Positions 35,456 through 46,182 of a DNA stretch of 64,000 bases are shown here, piece after piece. Each line of letters starts with the position of its first letter. The stretch's first letter is position 1. Both the position numbers and the translations under genes were made by a program. The stretch comes from Neoechinorhynchus agilis (lineage: Eukaryota > Acanthocephala), in NCBI GenBank assembly GCA_051530055.1, contig CM121342.1:12524001-12588000 (forward strand). The letters are read 5' to 3'. The notes beneath the pieces are model-generated. The model was not told the origin of the DNA. It did not search any database and saw only the letters and a program-made list of their open reading frames with translations.

Positions 35456-36360
35456 TGCTAATCGCAGACCTATTTCCTTGGTCAGCGCAGCGACCCGTAG
35501 GTTTTGAAGCCTAACGGAGCGAGGTAGCTGTATTTGGCAATTTTCCTTCGCTCCACAGCAGTGGCGACTTTGCCGGCGCCTTTCTTCGCAACCTAAAAGT
35601 TGCTCCTGGCCAATAACACATAAGATAGCTGCTGCGGCTCAAGGGGAAGACGGTCACTCCGCCCAGGCGTTTTTAATCGAGGCGTCCTAGATTGCTTGGC
35701 TCGAGGACGATGGAATTGTTAATGCGGGACAAAACTCTGCTGATTATGTCGTTGAGTGCCGAGTGTATCGGGAACCTCTCTGCCGAGCGCCTGCAACAGA
35801 GTCTATGCGTGCCAGCTTCGTCTACATGTGAGCCACAACGGCATTGGTGCGCGATGATGCAAATATTCAATCCGAACCTGAGGCAAAATGAGATGCGCAA
35901 TTTCTCGTCATCTAGTAATGTTCCCAAGCGTTCATTGGGCAAAGCTTCGAGCCATGATCCCGATTCTTTGGTCGAATTAGCCATCAGTCGAATTCGAGAC
36001 ATCTCATCCATCAGGTCCATTAAAGAGTTGTAAACCTGATGAACGAGCGGTGAGTCCCAAGATTGCTGTTTGGCGCAGTTTCCTGGAGGATCATCCAATC
36101 CGATAGTGACGACCATTTCGATAGGGCCGCTTTGAGATGCCTTTCACTAACCTCATCGAAAACTTTTTCAAGCGTTCATGACTCGCGCATATTGACGCAA
36201 GGAAGGAGGGTAAGGCAAGGTCACTCGTACGTCTAATGCCAGAACCAGCGAAAGATGCGGGCGAGGTTGTTTGCCTTCATGATAATTCGCCGAAGCTCAC
36301 ATTTAGAATGTTTTCAAGTTTGTCGCGTACGAGGTTGTCGAGCTTAGCCAAGTCGCTCTG
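35456..36360 (-). mobile_element. LINE with restriction-like endonuclease, degraded copy 3
   Basis: Minus-strand 3' part of the same LINE family. It reads GSGIRRTSDLALPSFLASICASHERL (about 36240-36160), ESGSWLEALPNERLGTLLDDEKLRIS, the zinc-binding CRCGSHVDEAGTHRLCC (35830-35780), then the endonuclease start (KRLGGVTVFPLS) and a tail in another frame (GAGKVATAVERRKIAKYSYLAPLGF). RT is absent. Copy 3 differs from copy 2 by having the longer GIRR..SDLALPSFLAS segment, so it may belong to a sister subfamily. Confidence 0.85.
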
Positions 36361-36621
36361 ATGGTTGTAGAATTAAAAAACTGTGAAATTTTTTAAAGTC
36401 GACTACAAGCATTTAGCGTACTCCTAAACAACGAAATTTGGATTTTGTACCAGAATGTAGAACTTCTGAGACAGACACTCTACTTAGGCTGTGATGCGAA
36501 AATACTCACCTAAAAACTGATAATTCTTTCACGAAATTAATTGAGTGGCATTGCAAGAACAATTTGCCGCTTTTGAATTAAATCAAGAGTGAAAATTAAA
36601 CAACCTTAGCGAAATATGCAT

Positions 36622-37484
36622 TTATATATACTTTAAAAATAATTCATAGGTCGCATTAACGGTGCCCCAACCAACCATGGCTCTTAGAAAGTTGACGGAT
36701 GATCCTTTGAACAGCTGCCTTGAACCCCTCTTTAAATTGACTCGTTTTACTGCCTGTCTGCAGGACAAAAATGGTTCACGTTTACCATAAACCCGTTGCA
36801 TCTCGCATTTAACAAGGTAGATCGGAAATAGTGCAGTACTTATGGTCGCTCCAACAACTCCACCGCCGATAAAATTAGCAAGAGCTTCATTTCTTAGATT
36901 GAGTGCATCCCTAAACGGTATCCTAGAAGCAAAGAATAGGAAGTTTCCTAAAGAATTTTACGACATTCACGTTCCTTGAACACCATTGAGAAACATGAAC
37001 GATCGATACGGACGCATATAACCGAGAATCCGCGGTATAGCTCAAGGACACCGTGATTTCGAGTAACGTGCAGCGTAGCATCGAATGAATGTTTGAACTG
37101 CGCTGTGAGTTTCGGATCTTGCATCAGGACCATCATTCTTTCAAACGGCGTCAAGATTGCTTCACTGCACCCGGCCATCGCCGAAGCCGTCGGTTTCCTT
37201 AGCCACGAATCCTTCCCAAACTCAAGTATACATTTTTGATCGTAAAAATGGTAGGAACCGAACATTACCGATCGACTAATTGATTTATATATAATTGGAA
37301 ACGCAGCACCACGCATCAATTGACCAAGACCATCGGCTCGTACGGATTTAAGGGCGTTCACTAGGTGCCCATTGGATATATGTTGGCGATACATGAGTTT
37401 GTTGATGGGATAAGTAAGGAAGACGCTTGTTAGTGAAGAGCAAAAACCAGCCATGCTTTCACGTGAAACGATCCGGTCAGACAT
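36622..37484 (-). CDS. SLC25A51: Mitochondrial carrier, SLC25A51/52-type NAD+ transporter
   Basis: Three carrier repeats are visible with the degenerate signature loops typical of SLC25A51/52: YPINKLMYRQ (about residue 24), TPFERMMVLMQD (about residue 113) and FPIYLVKCEMQ in the last exon. SLC25A51 imports NAD+ into the mitochondrial matrix through the inner membrane. The last exon, 36947-36622, reads NFLFFASRIPFRDALNLRNEALANFIGGG and ends FLKYI. It joins the first exon (37484 to about 37013) by a GT-AG intron of about 50-60 bp; the exact donor (36,995-37,015) is uncertain. Length, about 285 residues, is close to the usual 297. The ATG lies 6 bases after TTTTCTCCTCAG, as for trans-splicing. 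Confidence 0.88.
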
Positions 37485-37603
37485 TTGTCTCTGAGGAGAA
37501 AATGAGTATGCTCATGCGTTGAGACGGAGCAAATGGAAGAAGGGGCGCGCGTCGGAAAAACGGGAGAAACTAATGTAGGCGCTTGCGTGGTGGGTAAAAG
37601 ATT

Positions 37604-37985
37604 CTAAAAAGGACACAGGGTTTTATTTGGATCGCATGAAATCTCTTCTGAATCAAAAAGCTGGTCGCTGTATTTATTGACCATGAGCATAAGACGCTCT
37701 TCAATTGAGTGAATACTGCGCGCCCTACTTAGAAACTCCAATTGGTCGCGATCTCCTTTGGCGTCTTCCCTGGATTCAAGCAAGGATTTGAGAGGGCTGA
37801 CTAACTCATAAGTGCCTCTTTGGTTACTTAGTCGAAGGAGGATCATGCCAATGAATAAAACACCTTCACTCAGATCATCCCTATAAGATTTCCGTCAGAA
37901 CATCGCACCAAAGCTAAATTATTTTAAACTTACCATTCTATAGATTGAGATGACAACGCGTCGGCGGTTTTGGTAGTGAAGCGGG
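37604..37985 (-). CDS. Small unrecognised protein, two exons
   Basis: The exon at about 37890-37604 reads DDLSEGVLFIGMILLRLSNQRGTYELVSP, then SLLESREDAKGDRDQLEFLSRA and a mostly helical end. Upstream, a short exon ending at GAATG/GTAAGT (about 37943) joins it in phase to give SSQSIEWDDLSEG across an intron of about 55 bp ending TCTTATAG. The start codon is not certain. The charged helical sequence could be a subunit of a small complex. No family recognised. Confidence 0.4.
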
Positions 37986-38124
37986 AGCAGCAGGCGGAAG
38001 AGCAAAGGGCAAACAGAAGAGAAGAGTAAAGATGAGGGAATTTGATAGATTGTTGGTCTCCATGGAAAACCGGATCTTTCAGGTTACCTCAACAATCCTC
38101 AATAAATTTACATTATAGTTCAGG

Positions 38125-38390
38125 TTATGACAAAAAGAAAAATCTTTATTTTCGAGTTTCCGTCGTCTTCTTCAGGAATCTACAAAAGTGCGTGGAGATG
38201 TGAAGAGTGTGCGTTAAAGTAGCAACATTGAAGTGTAGAAAGCTCGTCCAGTTTCTTGAGCAGTTCTGGAGCTACGCATTGTCTGCAATGCTCAACAAGA
38301 GGCACGAGCTTTCCACACTTCGATGTCGCTACTTTAACACTTCAAAATTCCAAGCCGAATAAAGATTTTCTTTTTGTCAGTTCATTTTCG
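38125..38390. repeat. Foldback element, about 260 bp
   Basis: The left arm starts ATGACAAAAAGAAAAATCTTTA (38126) and the right arm ends TAAAGATTTTCTTTTTGTCA (about 38380). Inner arms also pair: GTTAAAGTAGCAACATTGAAGTG with CACTTCGATGTCGCTACTTTAAC-type sequence, and TTTCTTGAGCA with TGCTCAACAAGA. On the minus strand CTGAAGAAGACGACGGAAAC (about 38176) resembles Penelope/hammerhead tail motifs. It is a non-coding, palindromic mobile element. Confidence 0.8.
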
Positions 38391-38548
38391 GAAATAAAAC
38401 TTGATCAATCATTCGGTCGGAAAATCAAGTAATATTTCACAAGATAACAAAATAATCGTCAAGGAAAGACCATATTTAGTACCCTAGTTGTTTGCCATGA
38501 AGCGTCGATTAAAGTGAATGAGTTAACATAGTTAAATTTCACAAAATC

Positions 38549-41500
38549 CCATGCGCATTTCCTTTTAAATCGAGGTGGCGCCACTTCATGAAAAAATGCT
38601 GTTTTTCAAAGCATACGGAAGAAGAAATGTCAAGAGTACGTAAAACGAGTTTCAAAAATGAAAGTCGTAGCCAATAAGCTCTATTGAATTCAAAGAAAAT
38701 CGAAGCTCAACTTGCAGCGACAAAGGGTTTTCTTAAAAGCCTTCCAAGTGCCACGAGCCAATGAGGATTATTGCATGTGGATTTGAGTTGCTTAAAAGCG
38801 TATGTCACGAATGAGAGTCCCTGACAAAGCCGTTGTTCTGACATAAGTTCAATTTCGCTTTCCTTTGTTGCAGTCGATGTTTAGATTTCTATAGAAAAAG
38901 GCATACCTCTGGATTGCCCTTGGAATATATCGATTGTCGCCTATAGTTCTTGGCCCGATCGATTTGAATCAAATCCCATACTTCGTTCCCATACTGAAAT
39001 TAGAATGTATTAAATAGTTTGGGTAGACTTGCTCGCTCACACTTACCAGCGCGTTCTCTAGACAAATAAGAAGGAATATAATATTTCCAGTTTGACGAAA
39101 CGTATTTAAAATGTCTCCCAGTTCATGTAGACGCAAGAGGGATTTAAAGCTCGAGCAGTACTGGCTGAAAAGCTCTACAACAATACAAAATTGTGTTTTA
39201 GATGTGTTTAAAAAAATCATCCCGCTTTAACAGATTGAAAACACTTTCTAACCTGTCTGAGACACTTGTACTCTACTTTGATCCTGAGTTTTGAAACCGC
39301 TTGGATATACTGCCCGTAAAGTCCGAATGGCGTTCATAATGGTTGTATTCATCTAAAGGATGCTTCAGAAAGTAATCAAAACAAGATGTCTTACATTTCG
39401 GATGAGGTTCGCTTGTAGTACGCGGCATCCCGCATACACCCCGGCATATCCAGTAAGCCGACAAAAACATTTAAAATGTTCAATACAAACATAGTTTCTG
39501 TTTTCTTCTATAAGAGCTTTAAAGGCACAGGCGAGTTCATGGCTTCCCCATATGAACGGTTCAGGTAATGAATTTTGATCGTGCGCATTATAATCGTAGT
39601 TTTTGTTATGCGTTAGAATCCGCGAAGTAGTCAGTCGATCGAGATGTAAAAACTGCCCTGGGCAATGATTCGAGGAATCGAATCTGTAGTTTGGGACAAT
39701 GTCGTTCTTGAAGCAATTGATAGCGTGATCAGTTATTCGACCAAATTCTGCATTGTGTGTGTTAATGTCAGAACAAACTTCACTGAGTAGTGAATTAAAG
39801 TCGTGAAGACATTCGACGTGTGTGGACATAAGTTCATGGCATTTTTTGTTCAAATCGATCAGACGCGAGAATTCCTTTTTCGAAGAGGTATTTATCGAGA
39901 TATTTACACAAATCAAGATTTTTACCAATATATGCGAAAAACTTTTACGTTCAAATAAGCTAACAGCAGTGGAAAGAGATTTTTTGAATGATGAATGGAT
40001 GCAGTCTATGACCAAGCTGCAAACGTCAACATTTCGTCCAAGAATCTGCGCAGGAAAGGTGATGATGCGATAATTAAAAATGAAAAAGATAAACCTTTAA
40101 ATCTCTTATGTTGAATATATGCTCAACTTTAACGCTGCTACCATCGGGCTCGATAAATGTGACATTATGAGAAGCGAGTTCGTTTTGGTGTCGTTTTCCA
40201 AGGAGAGCACTAAATGCGTTTACGGTGATAAGTACAAAAAGGAAAATATTAACCAGCCAGCGGATCGTTTGTAATAGGAGAATATTTTAATTGACAATCG
40301 TTCTATTAATTGTACGAGAGCGTTCTCCACTTCTGCTTCAATTTCGTCGAACAAATACTGCCGACGAATGCCATATATAGCCTCGTTCGCAGCATCATTG
40401 TAGAGGTCGAGCAACACCAGTGGAGTTCTTAAGAAAACCGAGAATAAAGCGCGAACTATTGAGGTTTGTGAATTTAAAATTCTGTGGATAACAAGATAAA
40501 CAAATGGCTGCCTAATCTGTTTTTAATATAAAAACGGTCAGCATTCCGTCTCTAAATATAACTGTTGACATACTCGATTGGGTATTCGTTAATTGATTGA
40601 TTTAGAGAGTGATTAATCAAAATAGAAGGCAAAGATTGATCCATTGGAAACTGTGATGAGATAAATTTCAAGCATGCACAATACAAACTTTCATCTCATA
40701 CCTGTACGCGCTGGCCCATCGTAAGTTCGAGGTAAAATTCTCGATACCAAAGAGAGCCCAGGTCACAGGCTTTCCTTAATGATTGCTTAAAGTCAAGAAG
40801 GTAACCGAACCAGATAAGTTCTCGATGAAATATTTCCAATGCGTCGATAAATTCAGTGTTCAAATCTCGACGTATCGACTGTTTTCCATAGTTCGCCTTC
40901 TCTGTAATGACTGATTCGATCATTGTTCTAGTCATATAGAGCTAATCGTTGCCCGACATTTTGTCCGCATGATGAAAAACCCGACTCACCGCAGTACTTG
41001 ACGGACCGACACATCGGACGGAATTATTAACACTCCCTGATTCCAAAGATGATTTTAGTCGATCTGCACATGTATCACGAATGGCCACCAGGATACTGCA
41101 TAATAAATCCCGTTTTCGTTTAGTCTTTAGACGATCAATCATATCTTGAACTGTTTCATGAACAAACTTTTGCAGTTTACAATATACGGATCGATTAATC
41201 GCTTCTTGGAAATCGATCGAGAGTTTATGGAATTGGGATTCGAGTTGCTTTATGCTCACAATAGCAGAGCAAAGAAATGTCTTTTCCTCGTTTGACAGAT
41301 TAAGCTTAAGAGCCTAAAGAACACATACGATGGAGTTTGAAATCTCGTTTCATTGTAGACCAGAGGTTCCGCAAAAGAATGCGAGGCAAGATTTTGCCCA
41401 CTGATATAGTCAATCTTACTAAAGCGGTTACGATATGATGAAACAAATTTATGAATACATCCGACTCTATTTTTGATAACAGAGTCAAATCCTAGTGAAG

Positions 41501-44500
41501 AAAATAAGACGTCAGACAAACTTTTGATTTAAAACCCATAAAAATTCAGAGCCTACTTTGCTTAATATGTATAGATGGTTGTAGATTCGATGCTTAAACT
41601 AAAACGATATATAGTGAGTATGCGGAAGCTTACGCGCTCGTAGTCATCGCAAACGGAAGCCATTCCGATATCGTCCACTTTAAGAGGATGATAGAGTTTG
41701 CTGGCGACTAATTCCATGACCTTCGCGGTGAGATGGGAAAGCATTTGAAGTGCCCGTTTTGCGAGTTCGTACATTTTGAACGAGCATTGAACCGGATTTG
41801 CTGTTTCGAGTGAGATGAGTTTTCGAATACTTGACCATCCAGGCTCAGATGAGAACTAAATTAAATTGGTAAGTGAAGATGTGTCTTGGTTTCACCTTGT
41901 TTTCAAGCATTTTTAGTTTAGTAAGAGATTGGATTCTCACAAGTTCCATTGTTATGCTCACAAAATCATCTTCTGATGATGATGACGGTAATTGATTGAC
42001 ATTCCACGCATCGTTCTTATCCCTGGCAGCGAGACACAGAGGCCAAAATCGCTTCTCGAAAAACGGAGATTTAGCGACATAATTGAAGGGAGCGATTTGC
42101 ATGTCACCCATCAACGGAATCACTTCATAGCGCTAAAGGAGCACACACGAATCAATTAAAAAAACATTGATTCAAAGGTTGCGGTAATGGCATTCCAGGG
42201 GAACTAGCGGGTACAAAAACGGCGGGGTTCCGCATTCAGTGTATAACATTTCCCTTCGATGGTTAAAGTGTCAACTCATCTATGGATCCTTCTTCTGCTT
42301 TCCATAGTCCATGCGGCTATATGCAGGGCTCCTCAAAAAGGTCCACGAAAAAGATCCTCAAGGCTATTGACCAGTGACAGTAAAAAACGCTGTGACCATG
42401 GAAGCGATAAAGATACATGTGATAGAAAGACTAGTCACCACACTTCGTCTTCGTATAAGAAAGTAAACCATGCTGAAAAAAGTAAGGAGCACAGTACAAT
42501 TGAGCACAACCACTTAAACATAAAGAGTGAAAGTGCGGCTAAAAAAGGTGAAGAATTCAATGACTTTCAGGTAGGGACGGCTTCTCATGAACAGCGCTCC
42601 TATTGGGAGTTCGGGACTGTGATAAAAAGACCATGCTGAATCTTTTACCACATGAGAAGCTTTCCACAGACGATGGAACCGAAGGCGACGAAGGGATACT
42701 CGATGAAGTGGCAGTCCAATCTTTTGAAGGAAATACATTTATAGAGGAAGATAATACTGAAACAAGCCAAGCCATGTTAGATTTAACCAATAAGAATCCA
42801 GATAGTTTTGCAACTTTTGCGACGTATCAGACAACCGAAACCTCAGAAAATGAACAAAGTGACGAAAGTGATGAGAATAATCAAGGACTTCAAAGAGTTG
42901 ATGATAAAGCAGGTTCAAAGCCATCAATCAGCAACAAAAGTAAAAAGAGTAAGGAGAAGCCGAAGCTAATTAGGATCAAAACGAGACCTCTTAAAAAGGA
43001 GAAACCTAAGGGTAAATGGGCTGTCTCTTTCATTTTAAAAAATTAGGACGTAGACTAGCTCGCAATTATTAAGAAAATTAATCGCATATCGAAAAAACGG
43101 ACTCCTCTATATAAGAGTTCATTTTCTTGGTACAAAATAATTCACCCTATAAGTTCCAAAGCATATTACTTTCCTGTATGTTTAGAAAGGGTTGTTATAG
43201 CAGCTATTGAAAAGATTAAGGCCCTGTGATAAGAGCAGTGTAAAGATGAACAAAAATTCTCTTTTGAATGAAAACGCAGCCAGATATTGCTGAGAATCAT
43301 AAACTAATCAAATTTATTTTAAAATTAAAGCATAATTCCCAAGTGGAGACACCACAGCTATACTTGGAGAAGGAAGGCGAAGAAAAGAAAAAAGAGTATG
43401 GAGATAAAGAGGACGAAAAGAGTGAAGAGGATTCCGACTCAGACGATTATTCGGACATAAGTAGTCAAGAAGATGACGATCAATCACTTGAGCGAGGTCC
43501 CCGATTTCGTAGACGCAGACATCACCTGAAGCATTTTATCAATTTGGCTTAATGATATTTTCTTTTTTGATTCGAGTTTATAAATGTGAGTAGGTTTATC
43601 TTGAGCGTTTAGAGCAGCACACTGATCAATTAGACCGAGTGTAAATCCAATGACCTAAAACTGTAGTCGATACAAAATGTTGATATAAACGCTACGAAAC
43701 CTTGACGAGAATGTGTTTCTCATCGGGAAAGAGATAGGATTCATCGTTGAGTACTGATAGACAGGCTGTGACTATTTCACACAGAACCTCTTCAAATCCT
43801 ATTGAGATGTGGATGTTTTTTTAGGCAATTATCTTGTTTGGAAACGTCAAAATACCTTTGATAACTTTGAGACCATCGACAAGCATGTTTAAAATCGCAT
43901 TGTTCGTAGCGAGAAATATGGATAGACTTTGAGTTTTATAAGTAGCTCCTGGGGTTGGTTGTGGAGAGGATTCCGAACTTCCACAGAGGTCATTTCCAAC
44001 GAACGATTTGACAAATTGGGATGCTCTCTTATAGGCCGAAAGGTCATTCTTTACACTTGATTTTGTGTTTTTTAGTTCGTCCAATGTTGCAAATACGTTT
44101 ATGAACTTTCCAAGAGTCGATAAATGCGACCTGCTCACAAACTCACGCCGTCTTTCCGTCTTCGACAGACGATCGATCTCATCACAGAACCGATTGACTG
44201 ATTCTATCTGATATGAGAGTAAAGGTAGTAGCAATAAAGCGAAGAGCAAAACGATTAAGCTTTTCTCCAACGTTAAGCAAAGACTTAAAAAAAATATACT
44301 TTTGGTGAAAATAATCCCGGGTATGACTACATATTTTATTTATTTAAAATATTTCGCGATGAAACCTCACCTCATCAGTCATTGCTTGTAAGTATTCTAC
44401 AATTTAAGCTGAAGGATTTTCTATCGATGACTTAAAAAATGTTTTACCAGGGAAAGATAACACGCATCCTCAAGAATTTGGACAATTCCAAAAGGTCTTT

Positions 44501-45183
44501 AAATTGAATATAAAAACGCGGCTTTCCAGAAATATTTCGTTAGTATGAAACCGGGACTTTGAGCGCTCGAAATTAAAACTTCTTTTAAAAAAATCGATTG
44601 AAGTGTTGAAAATTTAAAGTTAAAAGAATCTGTGTGATAAAAATCCGATCCGTCGAATGGAAATTATATTCGAAAGTTCATGATGCGGAAAAAGCTTAAT
44701 TTTACGAGGACTCACGATGTATTTATGAAATTCAAAAAGACGCTGAATGTCCGGTTCAAGTACCAGAACTGTGGTGGAATACAGTCCAGTTCGGTCGACA
44801 CTGGTGGTTCTTTTGTCATCTGGATTTATCTAAAATAAATCGGTATATTAAACATGAACGTTTATACTGACCTGAGGGATGGCGCGGGAGCAACAGCGAT
44901 ACGAATACAGCATTTTAGACATTTCGATTCCTCGTGAAAGAAGACAATCCAATTCACACTGATGAGTAGCCTCCTCCATATATTTAGAAACGACGCATAA
45001 ATAAGCATTGCGATCCTGAAAATCGGTATTGAAATCTACTTCGTATGCCAGTGACTCGCTGGAATTGCCGAAATCGTGACTACTAAAGCACGATGAACGC
45101 CGCGATTCGGTAACGTCAGCCAAAGCGTCGACGTTCAATATAGCATCACTCAACGTAACCGAAGCCAAATTGGTCTCTGACAT
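38549..45183 (-). CDS. CYFIP: CYFIP / Sra-1 (WAVE regulatory complex subunit)
   Basis: Minus-strand multi-exon gene matching CYFIP1/2 from end to end. CYFIP is the Rac1-binding subunit of the WAVE complex that controls Arp2/3 actin assembly. Exons fixed from splice sites and phase: 45183-44872 (MSETNLASVTLSDAILNVDAL, CCSRAIPQ), 44829-44716, 44207-43856 (RFCDEIDRL, LGKFINVFATLDELKNTKSSV), 43798-43701, 43654-43526 (VIGFTLGLIDQ), 42132-41896 (VIPLMGDMQIAPF). Further exons lie at about 41.8-38.7 kb (VGPSSTAVSRVF, FYLELTMGQRVQV, YLFDEIEAEVENAL, FGRITDHAINCF, FCRLTGYAGVYAG, EQRLCQGLSFV). Introns are mostly 40-60 bp GT-AG. The last part is unclear: an in-frame TGA at 38709 separates the final conserved exon from weakly similar text ending at 38549, so the protein may lack about 100 C-terminal residues. 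A TTTTTAG acceptor precedes the ATG by 7 bases. Confidence 0.93.
42259..43552 (+). CDS. Secreted low-complexity acidic/basic protein nested in CYFIP intron
   Basis: A gene on the opposite strand to CYFIP inside the 1.4-kb intron 43525-42133. Exon 1 (42259-42570) starts with a signal peptide (MVKVSTHLWILLLLSIVHAAICRAP) followed by Lys/Ser/His-rich sequence. A 59-bp intron (CAG/GTAGGG ... AAAAAG) joins in phase to TMLNLLPHEKLSTDDGTEGDEG and a Glu/Ser/Lys-rich region to about 43010. Further coding text lies at 43090-43230 (KKRTPLYKSSFSWYKII) and 43268-43552 (acidic EEKKKEYGDKEDEKSEEDSDSD, ending RRRRHHLKHFINLA). The last two joins are not resolved. The stop at 43550-43552 lies inside CYFIP exon 5, so the coding ends overlap antisense by about 27 bp. 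No family recognised; a secreted matrix or house-type protein is possible but not shown. Confidence 0.6.
44337..44385 (-). ncRNA. Hammerhead-like motif in CYFIP intron 2
   Basis: On the minus strand the intact core CTGATGA (44378-44372) is followed by an imperfect helix (GTGAGG ... CATCGC) and GAAATATTT (from 44355). This is the same arrangement as at 17.57 kb and probably marks the tail of a short Penelope-like remnant lying in the roughly 510-bp intron 44715-44208. Confidence 0.5.
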
Positions 45184-45494
45184 TGTTCAACTAAAAATAG
45201 TGGTCATTTCCGGTCAATGGGATTTATATGCGCGCTAAAATTGTGGAAGAATGCAATGCGTCTCATGTCGTCAGTTATTCTAGCTGTTTATAATTGTATT
45301 CGAATTTAAGAATTTCGTTTGAGTGGTGGTGCTGAATGTGTTCGGTGACTTGCGTTTCTTGTAAAATCTCTTTTTTTGTTCTTTAAGTCGTTGGTGCCTT
45401 GAATTCGTCATGATCTTGATCATATACGAACAGGAGGGAATGAGAACCTTTCGATCCAATCACGTGGTCTTTAAAGCTAAACTAGAAGTTGAGA

Positions 45495-45640
45495 AGGTTA
45501 TGACCTCGTCGGGTTCATCATCAGTTCTATGAGCAGAATAACCACTTGTATTTTAGAACTGATGATGACAATCCCTCGGTGAGGTTCGCAGAACGTTTTT
45601 AATCGAAAAAAATATTTACCGGCTAAATACTTCTTACTTC
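45495..45640. repeat. Palindrome with hammerhead-like arms, sibling of 17.9 kb
   Basis: The left arm GACCTCGTCGGGTTCATCAT and right arm around CTGATGATGAC...GAGGTTCGC form an imperfect inverted repeat. The minus strand reads CTGATGA TGAACC CGACGA GGTCA TAAC, as in the 17.9-kb palindrome. The right end (CGTTTTTAATCG...ATTTACCGG) matches the right end of that element. Lies in the CYFIP-prp8 intergenic region. Confidence 0.55.
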
Positions 45641-46182
45641 CGACGAGGAATCTCCATGGGTATTTTGCGCAGAGGGTGAAACATCACCTCGGGAATTGAC
45701 GGTCTCGCGCACCCGAGTCAAGGCTACCAACTTAGGTAGTCCCACCACATCCATTTTTAGATGCTTGAGAAGGAGGCTGAGGCCTTGAAAATTCGCATAA
45801 GCAATAAGTGTCATCATATACTCCCCGGACATTTTCACTGGATCTCATTTTGCTCACTAATGTTCGAGATGTAAAGATTTTCATCATTTACTTTTTGATA
45901 GCGAATTATAATAATTGATTTATTTATTTGATAATTTTCGGCCTTCGCGTAGGCCTTCAGTCAATTGTTTGTTATTTTTTTCAACTGTGAATGTTAGTAG
46001 TTGAAAAAACTTACACGCAATAGACTGATTTTTTATTTCCGGCACCTTGTTCTACAACTAATGGCGAGAGGAACGCTAAATGCGATTTTAGTCTTAAACG
46101 TCAAATTAAAGCGTGCCATTTTTCCTTCTGTGGGTTGTTTCGTTTGTAAATTTGTCTTTGAAAGATTTCTTCTTTGTTTCAG
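45641..46182 (+). promoter_or_regulatory. prp8 upstream region with splice acceptor at the ATG
   Basis: The ATG of prp8 (46183) follows TTTCTTCTTTGTTTCAG with no intervening base. This is either the trans-splice acceptor or the end of a 5'-UTR intron. CYFIP and prp8 diverge from this 1-kb region, which also holds the 45.5-kb palindrome. No TATA box is evident. Confidence 0.6.

Noticed and set aside
45623-45838. 71-codon minus-strand frame beside the 45.5-kb palindrome
   Set aside because: Ends in the element, has no recognised domain and no clear splice context; left unannotated.
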